A stretch of 64,000 bases of DNA from Chrysemys picta bellii (lineage: Eukaryota > Chordata > Testudines > Emydidae), in NCBI RefSeq assembly GCF_011386835.1, contig NC_088792.1, positions 236,164,394-236,228,393 of the forward strand, given 5' to 3'. Of the stretch, positions 34,413 to 45,699 are shown piece after piece; the first letter of the stretch is position 1, and the number at the start of each line of letters is the position of its first letter. The translations under genes and the position numbers were made by a program. Below the pieces are notes generated by a model. The model did not search any database and was not told the origin of the DNA. It worked only from the letters and a program-made list of their open reading frames with translations.

Positions 34413-36738
34413 TACAGTGGAGTGGCATCTTACATGGGGGTTATGTTCTAAAGTCAGCGCGTAAGGCGAAAATCGTGTATAGTCAAAATTACCCTTGAAA
34501 ATCCCTTAAATTGCCCATAAAGTACAGTATACTGTACATGGTTTTGTGTATACAACCCTGTACAGTAATATGTATAATGTATACAGTAATGTACAGTATA
34601 TAATAAAGAGTACATATGCAAAATATAATTTTACAGTACTGTATTTTTAATTACAGGGGTAATTACAAGGGGTCATCAGGGCTTGATGTCGATCCAGGAG
34701 ACAGAGGTGACGGAGAGCCTGGGTGACGGAGAGCGAGTCGTAGAGGAATTGGTTGGCTCTGGTTCAGCTCGAGAAGTTGATTGCGTAGGCTCATCTGCTG
34801 CTGGTTGTTTTTCCTTGAAAAACATGGTGATCGGCAACTGTCGCTGTTGTCTCTTGAGCTGCTCAAACATTTTTTGATACAGTCTCAAATCGTCTGTAAT
34901 ACTACGTGTGATTTTGAGGCTTCGTTCCATAGAGGAATCGTATTCAGAAATTAAATTATTCAAGTGTTTTGCTGCTTGGAACACTTCAGCAAATTTATGA
35001 GGATTCCAACTTTCTGGCTCTTCCTGTTCGTCATCATCATCTTCATCTTCTGTAGATGATTTTATCAGTTCCTCTAACTCTTCATTAGTCAATGTTTCTC
35101 TATGGCTCTCAATTAATTCTTCAATTTCTTCCTCAAGGATATCGACCACCCACTTGCCTGGCCACCTGAACAATGAGTTGCACTTCTTTGTCAATGGTCG
35201 GGAAACCCTTAAAATCATTCACACATTCTTTCCATGGGTTTCTCCAACAAGCATTGACTGTTTCAGGCTTGATTGAATCCATTGCCTGTTTAATATAAGT
35301 GATGCAATTGGCAATGTTGAAGGACTTCCAACACTCCATCACATTAAGATTGGGATCAGCATCCATAGTGCTACGTATTCGTGAGAACGTAAGTCTCGTG
35401 TACGTGGCCTTGAAACAGCGAATCACACCTTGTTCGAGAGGTTGGAGGATGGAGGTGGTATTGGCGGGGGGGCGGGGAGAAAGATGACTTCAACATCATT
35501 ATGTGCAAGCCGGAGTGCCGCAGGCTGGCCATGAGCATTGTCTATGATCAGCAACACTTTAAAGTCAAGTCCTTTCTCTTCGAGGTACTGCTTGACCTCC
35601 GGAATGAAACACTTGTGGAACCAATCCAGAAATAATGCTGCTGTCACACAAGCCTTTTTATTTGATTGCCAGAACACAGGCAGGATATTTTTGTTCTTGC
35701 CTTTTAGAGCACGGGGATTTGCAGCCTTGTAGCGCAAGCCCAGCTTTATTAAATGCCCAGCCGCATTGCCACAAAACAACACAGTCACACAGTCTTTAGC
35801 TGCTTTGAAGCCAGGGGCTTGACTTTCTGATTTCGAAATGTAAGTGCGGGTGGGCATTTTTTTCCAGAAGAGCCCAGTCTCGTCAGCATTAACAACTTGT
35901 TCAGGAAGCTAGCCCTTTTCTTCTATGATTTTCTTTAATTATTCGGGGTAGGCTTTTGCTGCCTCTTCATTGGCAGATGCAGCATCACCAGTAGTCTGCA
36001 CTTTTTTGAGGTTGAAGTGGTTTCTAAAACTGTTAAGCCAACCTTGGCTGGCTTTGAATTCCTTCTCATCAGAAGGCTGTCCCTTTTCGGCAGGAGGTTT
36101 GAATAGTGCATAGAGTCTAAGAGCCTTTTCTCGCAATGTGCTGCCATCGACAGGCACACGTTTATGGTTCATGTCTTCCAGCCATAAGTTAATGCCTTTT
36201 CAGTCTTCACTAAAGTCTTATCACGCACCTGGCTCATCACCTTAGCAGTTATTGGAGCACTTGACGCCACGGCTTGACGAATTTCTCTCAAATCTTGATG
36301 GCATGGATGCTAGATTCGTTGTGGCCATATTTACGCACCACGATGGAGACCGACATACCGTCTCTCAATAAGTCCAACACAGCCAGTTTTTCCTCCAGCA
36401 TTGAAACAGATTGTTGTTTCTTTGGTTGAGCACCAGATGAAGTAGTTGGCTTGCGTTTAGGGGCCATGTTGTACAAAAAATACCTATCTTTAAACACTAG
36501 AATCACACTCAGTGTGGTGAGATGCTCACACTATGAGAGGCACGCGGGAACTGAGACCGACTGAGGGAACAGCAGATTCATGTCTCCCATCTCACGCTCA
36601 CTCTGGGGCATACACTCATTGGGTGGAATCACCCGCACTATTTACAGGTATCTTGTTGTTTTTCTTTTTTTTTTTTTGCAGAGCGCGTATAGTTGAATTT
36701 GCGTAAGTTAAATGCGCGTATGATGTGACTCACCTGTA
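34413..36738 (-). mobile_element. Complete Tigger (pogo-type) DNA transposon flanked by TA
   Basis: The element spans 34415-36736 and has TA on each side (34413-34414, 36737-36738), the duplication used by pogo/Tc1-mariner elements. The terminal inverted repeats are similar but diverged: cagtggagtggcatcttaca at the left, and caggtgagtcacatcatacg as the reverse complement of the right end. Its length of about 2.3 kb is close to the usual Tigger size. The transposase reads on the minus strand and is broken at several points. A cluster of gtacagta/tactgtac words occupies 34520-34640, just inside the left end. Confidence 0.88.
34677..36467 (-). pseudogene. Tigger transposase, degenerate
   Basis: The protein would bind the element ends and cut and paste the DNA in the nucleus. 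The ATG at 36467 opens MAPKRKPTTSSGAQPKKQQS, followed by a CENP-B-type N-terminal helix-turn-helix (SMLEEKLAVLDLLRDGMSVS). The second DNA-binding half lies at 36172-35939, then VVNADETGLFWKKMP (first catalytic Asp, about 35895-35855) and LLIIDNAHGQP (second Asp). The third site reads PLEQG, Glu where Tigger usually has Asp. An acidic C-terminus (EDEDDDDEQEE) ends near 34677. Lesions are frame changes near 36295 and 36190, in-frame stops near 35936 and 35911, and an expanded C/G-rich tract at about 35460-35475 that shifts frame before the third site. Nothing suggests domestication. Confidence 0.88.
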
Positions 36739-36930
36739 CTACTAATGGTAGCAGAAGATTATAATACTTACTACAGAGCTTAACTGTGGTTTCTGAAATG
36801 TTGCTGAACAGGGTGTTGTGTGTCTTTGCTCTCTACACAACATTAAGAATATGAGGCAACCCCAGAGACACAATTGAGTTCCAAATAATTGTTGGCTAAC
36901 TATACAAACATACAAGGCCTAGCTACATAT

Positions 36931-37598
36931 AGGCTATGTCTACACTACACAGCACTTACAGGGTATGTGTAGCTACATGCCGCAGTGAAAAACACACCAC
37001 ATCCACACATGTCACTGAAGTGCTCTGGTGGGTGGGAGGCAGCAGGAAAAGGCTTCATTGTGGCAAGGAAAGACTCTGCCAGTAGGGAGCAGCAGTGAAA
37101 GATTGAGGCTTTCCCTACTGCTTCCCTGGCTGCCTACACCCTACCAGAGTCTTTTCCCCCATTGCCAGAATCCTTACCTGCAGTGGGGAAGGGCTCTAGA
37201 TATGGGGAGCTGGCAGAGCTTTATACTGTGGTGAGGACAGGCTCTGGCTGGAGGAAGCTGCAGGGAAAGATTAAGCCTTTTCACACTGCTTCCCTTGCTG
37301 ACTCCCCCCCTGCCAGAGCCTTTCCCTGCTGTCAGAGTCTTTTCCTGTGGTGGGAAAAGGCTCCAGTAGTGGGAAGGCTACACAACTAAAAGTAGCAGTA
37401 TAAATAGGAAGACATGGCTTGGGCAACTAGAGAGCCTTGTAGGGTATACACTCATGTACATACCCATACCCTCCAGGCATGTCTTCACTCTACTCACATA
37501 AGTTAAGCCTCACTGTCTGTACTGCTGTTTATACCCATGAGAGGGGGCTACACAAGTGCTCTACACAGCGCCAAAATAAATGTGCAGTGTAGACGTAA
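36931..37598. repeat. MITE with internal minisatellite
   Basis: The ends aggctatgtctacactac and gcagtgtagacgtaa (right) are inverted relatives of the GTCTACAC family. Inside, two units about 168 bp apart repeat the order 'ggagcagcagtgaaagatt...ctgcttccctggctg...ccagagtctttt' (from about 37084 and 37252). Frames in the array are fortuitous. Confidence 0.6.
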
Positions 37599-37792
37599 TC
37601 ATTATATACAGTTGCTCTGTTAGGATCTGGTGGCTTCTGCAATAAGAATAGAATGGGAGGTCCACTAGAAGGCTCCAAAACTATTCAAAGGGACACTTCT
37701 CAGTTACTATGCACTACAGTTTTCCTAATCTATGTCTGCAGTTAATTCACATTCAGCACCAATGAAGCCCATTGCTGACACTCAGGCCTGAT

Positions 37793-38227
37793 CTGTACTA
37801 AAGAATTTAACCTTTTGTAATTAAACTGGCTGTATTGAACCAGTTTAATTACAAACAGCTTAGTGCATCTATGCCAGTCATGCTCAATTAGTCTGTTTTG
37901 TACCATGTCCACATCAGTATTGTTCTAAACAGTTTCACTTGTAAAGCCTATCCCACAATTCCCAGCTCAGCTCCCAGAAGCAGTGCATTCTGGGAGACTT
38001 CATAATGCACTGCAAGACAGTGCTAGGGAAGACAAATTGAACTGTTTCAACTTGCTGCATCCATACTGGCAGTAAAATGGTTCACATGAACCAGTGAAGC
38101 TTTAACTGAATGGCAGTCTGTTTTAAATGGTTACTAGATCATTTGGGCAATTTTTGTATTTTGACCCAAAATCTTATACAAAAATTCTAGGGTCTTTCAC
38201 TAGGGTCTCTAGTGTAGACAAGGCTTG
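37793..38227. repeat. MITE with CAGGCCTGATCTGTACTA ends
   Basis: The left end caggcctgatctgtactaaa matches the reverse complement of the right end (caagccttgtctacactaga). Inside, ttcccagctcagctcccaga and gcattctgggag form a smaller mirrored pair. Non-coding. Confidence 0.7.
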
Positions 38228-38256
38228 ACTTGACTGTCAGCAAAGAGTAATTTTCT

Positions 38257-38608
38257 AAGGCATGTCTACGCTACATAAGGAACCATGCCTAATTGAGCCA
38301 GTGAGATGGAACCAGTTTAAGCACAAATAGTTCAATATGTGAACACTATCCCTGACAATATTTGTTCTAGAGTGTTGCAGTTTTGCCATGCTTCTATGCA
38401 AGTGCAGGTTTTTTTCTGTTTCAGTTGCAGTGTTCTCTGGGTTGAAATTCCACAGTTCCCAGCATAACTCCTATGAGGGGTAGATCCTGGGAGGTTTGAA
38501 AAGCAACCAGTGCAGAGTAGGACTGTAGTGGGGGAATTAAACCAACCACTTCAGTCTGAATCGTTTCAGTGCAATCCACACTGATAAACTAGGTATTTAT
38601 CTATGCTA
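38257..38608. repeat. Third GTCTACAC-type MITE in the cluster
   Basis: The left end aaggcatgtctacgctac is partly mirrored by tatttatctatgctaaa at the right. The interior words cacagttcccagcataactc and gatcctgggag parallel those in the preceding MITE, so the two are related copies. The right end is diverged. Confidence 0.55.
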
Positions 38609-41600
38609 AAAATAAGTCAAATCCAAAAGATATTTGGCATGTTCTTTGGATCGCTTTTGTGTGTGGGCATGAGAAGTTTTACAGCTTGCTCAAGTGTACA
38701 CAAAGCTACAAGTCCTTCGATTGGCTAAACAATACATAATCTCTGGTAGATGGCATTGCCAGTATTTTCAAAAATCAAATATTGAAGCATTTAAAATAAG
38801 AATAATTGTACATCAGTGTGCAATTTTGCAATTTGAAAAAAAAACTATTCAAATATTTTAATTAATATATATACTGTTTGCTAAATATTTTGAATTAATG
38901 TTGTGGATTTTATTGTTCACACGGCTACATAAAATACTCCAGACCATTTGGTTTGTATTGACTTCCTTAGATGAAGCCACAGTATCAACAGATTATATCT
39001 AAATATTATTTGTAGTTGTTTTTATTCGAAGAATTGCTTCCACCGTAGTCCTTCTCTATATAAAACTATCTGGGTATGTTACTTCATTAATACAGTTCCA
39101 AGGGACAGTATTTGGTGTTGTGGGGTATCTAATAAAAAAAAGTGATGGATATATTCTCCACGCAAGCACTTCATTGCTATTAATATTAATGATATTTTTA
39201 CTAGATGAGATTTTGACCCCATTATTTGCATCATCTGAAGCCACACCTTTTTCAGGGGAAAAAATTAACAGAAGTACTGACATGGGTGAAGTTAGGCATA
39301 CACTTAAATGCTTTCAGGTCTGAGGCCTCAGTCTGTTTATATTCTATTTATGAGAGTGTATCCAAATGACCAACAATCTGTTTCCTTCTGCAGCCCCTGG
39401 AGAATGGTGTAACATTATTACACTATGGCAGTGATTTGCTTTCTTTTTTAACTGTTGTAACTGCTATTACAGGAAATTACAGGATTCAGTGGTTCTGTTA
39501 CATTGTAGGTCATATTGTATAGCTTTCCTACACACGGTGACTGTAAATTTATCTATAGCTAGATATAGATATAGTGTGACTTTGTACATTTCTATCTATA
39601 TTTCTATCTGTATCTATCTCTAGAAATAGAGACCCCCTCCTTTCTTTCTTTCGGCTCCCCTCACTCTTCTATGGAGAAAACTGTGAATTGAGGCTTTTTG
39701 ATCCTAGAATGAAATCAATGGCAAGGCACGATAAAGATGTGCTCTTTTAAGCAAGTATTTAACTTCCCTTAGATAGAATGCCATTGGTATGTGTGCCTGG
39801 AAGAGGAGCTACAGAACAGTATCGGGGGAGCTTGAGAAAGCTGGCATATCGTTTTCTATTATGCCCACTAGATGGCATGTATAGGTTTCTGAATACCTTG
39901 AAGAGTGCGTGCTCTGGCACATTTGGTTCTTTGTCACACTTTAACTAACTGCACTGCGTTGAAGTGGAGTTAATTAACTGTCTTGTGACAATTACAACTT
40001 TCAAAGTTCATAACGTTAGAAAATAGGGTGGGTGAGAAGGGAATGGCTGGTTTCCCCTCCATAGCTGCTGCTAATGCTGGAAAATAGGGATTCTAAATTA
40101 ATCTTAAAAAATACGGATACCAATTACCATAAGAAACAGCCCTGAGACTGTTTTGTTTCGGTGTTAGTGCAATAAACTCTTGTAATCTGCAGGTATTAGC
40201 ATAATCTTCAAAAAATGCATTTAAGATTCTCAACGTCCTTTCTTGTGAGACTCTTAAGAACAAGACATTATAGTATTGTCCTATCCTTTGGGGAGTCTGC
40301 TCCTAGGCTTCGAGGGGTTCATAATCGGTTTTTTTTGTTTGTTTGTTTTTTGTTTGTTTTAAGTAGAGGTGCAATAATGCAATTTCGGTATTAAAAGGGG
40401 GCAAGGGAGCACTGAAGATTTTAATACTCAAAGTTACTACACACAGCTTGTTTATTAAACGACAAGGGGGAATCCTATAATTCACGCTGAAGTTTCCTTT
40501 TCTTCAAATTTGATTTAATGATCTAACTTGAATTTGAAATATTCTGGGGACTGGAATTGGTTTCGAATCATTTGATTGCCTTTGCCTGAAATCTATGGCT
40601 CCATTGTGTAGCTGTCCAGGGCTCTGGAAATGAACAACCCAAACCCCAGGTAAGGTTGCAGAAGTGTTCATTGCAGAGAAGGGTGTGTTCTGCAAATACA
40701 AACAGCACCCACAGATAGTTGCTAAGGGCACCTAATACATCTTTGCATTACACCTTGAACCAGTCTGCTCCTATCACCTGGTTTTTATTGCACGTACCAT
40801 AAATGATCGTAAAGTCTGCAAATCTTTCATGGACCCTGGCAATTAATACTTTAGTAAGGGACCTTTACAGAAAACAGCGTTTCTAATGTAGTATTTGAAA
40901 ACAGCTCAAAGCGGTTTAGGGGCTGCATAATCTTACGATTTATATTCTAAAAAGGTTTATAGCATTTGTACAAATAGCTCAGACTGATTTTTTTTTCTGG
41001 GTAAGAAAACACAGAAGGGCTTGTATCAGGATCCCAAGTGCTCTGGAATCAGCAAAACTCAATGCCCAAAAGAACCTACTAGGTTAGACAAGGGTTTCTA
41101 TTTATGGTTTCAAGTAACTAAACAAAAATTGTTGTCTCTTTGAACCGGTTTGGTCCTGGTCATTTCCTGTATTTCACTTTTCAAGCCAGCAGCAATCCGT
41201 GACCCTAGGTGGCTGCGGTTCTTGTCAGCCGTTTACATGGCACTTGGGGCTCCTTTCACAGCTCTGTGTGCTAACAAATAGTAGGGGCTCCTGTGAAGAA
41301 TTCAAGGTTTTGTAAGAAAATCTCCTACGATGAGATGAACAGTGCACAGCCCCGATGAATTATTTCCAAGGGATGGATCGGTAACAGGAAAAAACAGCCC
41401 AGGGAAGCGGAAGGATCAGTGCATCGACAGTTGCTTCACCTGCAGGTTAATGATCCTGGAGTTAAAACAAAAGAAGCGGCTAAACACCCATGCAAAGGCT
41501 ATTCAGATCGGGAGCAGTCCGATAGGTGAGCATGGCTGACTCCTGCCCCCTTTCTGATGAGCTCAATAAGCTCCCCCAGGTCACAAGCAAAATGCGAGCG

Positions 41601-44460
41601 CTTGTCCGGGCAGGAAAACAGCCACGTCCCGTGGCAGACCTGCGAAAATAAACAATCGTTTTAAAAAGTGGATGGCAGCCGCCCTGTTAAGGGGCGGTCG
41701 GAGCGGTGATGGAGTGAGTCACTGTGAGTTGCTGGACAGGGGATGCCGGGGACTGGCACATTCATTCCCGGCTCGCTTACAAGTGTCTATCTACACCAGA
41801 GCCCCCGGCAGCAGGACGTTTGGGGGATTCGCTAGGAAAGGGTTCTACCTTGGGCTGTGCTGCGAAGGGTCCGAACCTGAAATCCTCATTAGCGTGTGTA
41901 ACACCGCAAAGGGCTACTGCGGCTTTGCTCCCTACGTTCAGTCCAATCTCCCAAGCCCTCCGTACCTGGCTGGGTGGTGTAGTTAGAGAGAGTGGGGAGG
42001 GGAGAGGGATCATGGATTCCACTTGAGGAGATGACAGAGCTATAGGGCCATATCGTGCCATCATCACTTTTACTCTCCTACTGCACTCACGATAACCTCC
42101 TCCCCCCCACAAACTTCTCCAAGATCGACATAAGCACAAAGACACAGGTGCCTGGCCTTTGAGGAAAATCAAAAAGGCTGCATAGGGAATGCACCAAAGG
42201 AAGCGATCTGCTCCTGTTTCTAGGCACGGTGGCTCTTGTGCGATCACAAGGATTTTATTTTGAAAGTGACACGTGAAAATAACTTATTAAAGGTAGCCTG
42301 GCCGGCGAGGTTACCTTCAAGATGCCACCTCCCTCTTACAGCTTCTTAACGAAATGGTAACGAAAATAGGCAGCAGATCGTAAAACTACTCTGAGAAGAA
42401 ACTAAAGGAGAAATGAAAACCACGAGTGACATTAAGTTGGCATCAAATGTGGCCTTGTGAGTCGAGAAATATTCACTATACAGAAATATTCACAGCATAT
42501 CAAAGACATCCCATCTCATCTTCTACAAGTCATTTAGTTTTGATACAAAGTAGCAGCCATTCCCATTGTTTTTTTTTTTTTTTCCAACAGAGTGATTACC
42601 TTGGAAGTTTGTATCCCCTGAAATTGTTCGATTCATTTACAACTTTGTAACAATTATTAACTCAATTTGCATCTTCCTTGTGATAACGATTTGCCTCTGG
42701 TGACTAAGTGGCTTCACTGTAAAAATTCCATACTAATTTGGAGAGAAAACAAATCATGTCCGCTGGCTTTATTCATATAACATAAATGACCATTAATAAC
42801 TGGCACCACAAAACTGGTTTAGATTATCAGATGTGGTTTGCAGCACTTGCATTTATTTCATTGTTAATATTGCCCTGGCATGCAGAATCCCTAGCATTTT
42901 GTCTGCGGCAGGATATGGACAGCATACACCCGCCTAAAATCTTCCTGAGTGAGTTTTACTGGCCTTTTAAAAATACCCTTTAAAATGACACTCGAGTTCT
43001 TGGGAGCTATTTACATTTTCCTTGTTGCATATCTGGACAATTATTTCTGGTTATTAATAACAGTTACTAAATGTTTAAATAGCCGTATAACGTCCAATGC
43101 ATTCAAAGTAATATTTTGATTCAGGATTTTCACGCAGAACGCTATAAATGAATTAGCAATCAGAACGAGAATAAAGGCGTGGCATGATCCTAACAATAAG
43201 AGCAAACTTGCCGATTTCCTCCCTGAGTAAACCAATAATCCTTGATCGCATTCAAATACTAGAGAAAGGGTGCGGAAAGAACCATATTTTCACGCTTTTA
43301 CTTGAAACTGGTTGTTTTCTCTGTTGTGACAGTGCCAGTAAATCACTGGTACATTCATATTTACTGTGATGGAATACAGAAGTGCTAACAAAGACAAGGT
43401 AAAGGAACGCCCCGAATCTTCCTCTGTTAGGAAGACCTTTCCCTCCAGAAACTCAATAAGAAGACCTCTTCCTTGCCTGGTAACAACTTGCCAAATCCTG
43501 TTTTCAGTCACACCCGTGCGACCCCACAATGAACGATGATATAGAAAACCTTCCATATTTTGCATCAAAATTATGTGTATCTATCTTCTTGATGTCAACG
43601 CGGCCGTAACGGGTGTGACTGAAGGAAGAATTTGGTTCCATGATAGGCTAGCCGTTAATTATTATTTGAAATCTGCAAAGTTGCAGTTTCGCTGAACAAT
43701 GTCTGTTGTTATTTAATGGCTACTTCCTTGTGCCACGGTCTCTTCTAGGTGCTCTGGGTAAGCAGCTGAAGTTCCATCTAACTAGTATCCTTGGTAGAGG
43801 GAATTGAGATGTTTTAGTTGAGATACTTTACTGTTATCCAACTTTCTTTAAAAAACGGATGCATTCAAAAAGAGATTCAATGAAACAGGGGGAAGTAAAC
43901 TGAGTAAACTTCTGATCCAAGAGAGAAAGATCCAGCCCTTTGAACTACAACGACATTGTTACTGCAGAACAATCGGGTAGGGGAAAATTTTAAGGAAATT
44001 AAATGACTGCACGGGCTTAGTAACACTTTTATTTAGGAGTTTGTGTTTGCGTGTGTTTGTGTCTTATCTATAAAAATCACATCGGTGGCTTGAAAGAGAC
44101 CAGAGAGCATTGTAGAGAGAAACTTCGGCTAGATTTCTTGGGTCCCAGTGCTAAACACCAGTGATAGTAGGAATGTTCTCCTCACACGCCAGGGTTGCCA
44201 GGTGGAATAAAAGTATTTATTTCAGTGCAAACAAACATTCAAGGGAGAAAATATTTCGTAATGACTGATGAGTTATTTGTTGTTGGGCTGGGGAAACAAA
44301 CATCTCTCTTTCTCTTTACTGAGGTCCTCCAGCACCTTTGTCGGTCAAACTTCCCTATATTATCCATATAGGGATGATGAAAGGAGCAACTAGGATCCAC
44401 CCCTTTTCTATATGCTAGGCACGATGCCACTCAGCCTGTCCTAGGTCTCCAGTTTAGAGT
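38609..44460. other. Repeat-poor non-coding stretch
   Basis: Unlike the rest of the window, this 5.9 kb shows no SINE, LINE or MITE that I can recognise beyond simple repeats: a TATC-rich tract at 39551-39625, a T/G run at 40329-40360 and a T run at 42571-42586. CpGs are more frequent in parts of it, especially 41590-41990. Isolated donor-like sites (ccaggtaagg near 40648, ataggtgagc near 41523) exist, but no exon can be shown. Conserved regulatory DNA near a gene start is an inference. Confidence 0.4.
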
Positions 44461-44779
44461 AATCACGCTGCCATGATGGGGAGTCCTGCCCTGCCTTTGC
44501 CCTGCCAGCTCAGCAGGAAGAGCTGGCTTACAGCCCCCTCCAGTACTGCTGCCTTAAATCTGTAAAGGGGGTTTTATTGACTAGGTGCTGGAGGGGGCAG
44601 TGGGATTCTCCCCAGCAAGGCTGCTGAGCATGTGCAGATCGGAGAGCGGGAAAAGTGCACGCCTTCTAGCATGGCCTTTAAATCCAATCACCTTCTAGCC
44701 CCACTGCATGGCTCTATGGAGTGTGGGGGAAGCTTCAGCTGCCAGTGGGGTGAATGGCTGAGTTGGGGGGATGCCCTCT

Positions 44780-45690
44780 CAGAACAATGGGGCCACTCAC
44801 CCCACCCCACGCCTGCCGGGCTACCCCTGGGTCCGGCGGGGCAAGCAGGAGCACGCCCGGCACGTGCTTGGGGTTTTCGTGCAGCGCTTCTAGCTTCTCG
44901 CTCGGCTTCCTGGCCAGGAGCAGCACCTAGGGCCGAGAAAGCCGCTTCCTCCAAGGCGCTGGGGCTGCCCCGCCCGCGGAAAGGGCCCGGGCCGTGGGAG
45001 CAGCCGAGCCAGCAGGAGCCGCTTTCAGTTTTCCTTGAAGCGGCTGGTTACTGTTTAACATCCCCACCCACGTTTCAGTTTGTTTAGTAAATCGATCTGA
45101 TGCTCGGGCTCAGCCTGGTGCCTTGTCGCCATTGAGCAAAGTTAATATCCCCCGCTCGAGCATATGGTAAAGGCTTTGCCAGCGAAACCAACTCAGCTCC
45201 CGCGGCCTGAGCAGGACAAGGGGCCCCCCGGGAGCCGTTCCCGGGGGATGCTGCCGCCGCCCTGACTTGCCGAGCTGCGACGCGGGAGGCAACGGAGCCG
45301 CATCTGTGCCCAGCAGGTAAGTTTCACTTGTGAGCAGGGAATAACTGAGCGCCCCTCCCCCGCCACGCCGCTGCCCTGGCTTCGCACATTGCAGCCGGGT
45401 TCCCGGCCCAGCGCCCCAAGAGCCGCCGCCGCTGCTGGTTGGCTCGGGCTTCTTGGAAGCGGAGCCAAGTGCAAACGCAAAAAAGTGGCTCTGGCTGCGC
45501 GAGGGAGAACAATGGTTTCCGGAGGGGGCGGGTCACGTGCCTCTGGGCGAGCTGAAGAAATCCATTTTGGGAGGGTGCCGCTGCAGGTTGCGGGGGCTGG
45601 GCCGCAGGAGGCCCGCAAGGCGTTTAACGTGGCGAGCAGGGAGAAAGCAGGAGGGCACTGGGATATTGAGAGAACGGCCAACGCATTCCC
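44780..45690. promoter_or_regulatory. CpG island, probable promoter region of an unidentified gene
   Basis: GC-rich with many CpGs (for example cccgcccgcggaaagggccc near 44970, and gccgccgccgctgctgg near 45421), in contrast with the CpG-poor flanks. It includes an E-box within gggtcacgtgcctc (about 45531), an ETS-like ttccgga and GC-box-like gggggcggg words. The minus-strand frame of 162 codons (45193-45681) and the plus-strand frame of 124 codons (45389-45763) are long because stops are rare in GC-rich DNA. They have no recognisable domain. Direction of transcription is unproven; the splice donor at 45317 supports the plus strand. Confidence 0.65.
45311..45325 (+). other. Consensus 5' splice donor inside the CpG island
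   Basis: cagcag|gtaagtttc matches the vertebrate donor consensus CAG|GTAAGT exactly, with the intron starting at 45317. In a CpG island this suggests a first, possibly non-coding exon ending at 45316. No matching acceptor could be assigned in the window. Confidence 0.45.
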
Positions 45691-45699
45691 AAGACTCTA

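Noticed and set aside
34677..36467. A domesticated Tigger-derived host gene
   Set aside because: Several frameshifts and stops, plus preserved element ends and TA duplications, indicate a dead transposon copy.
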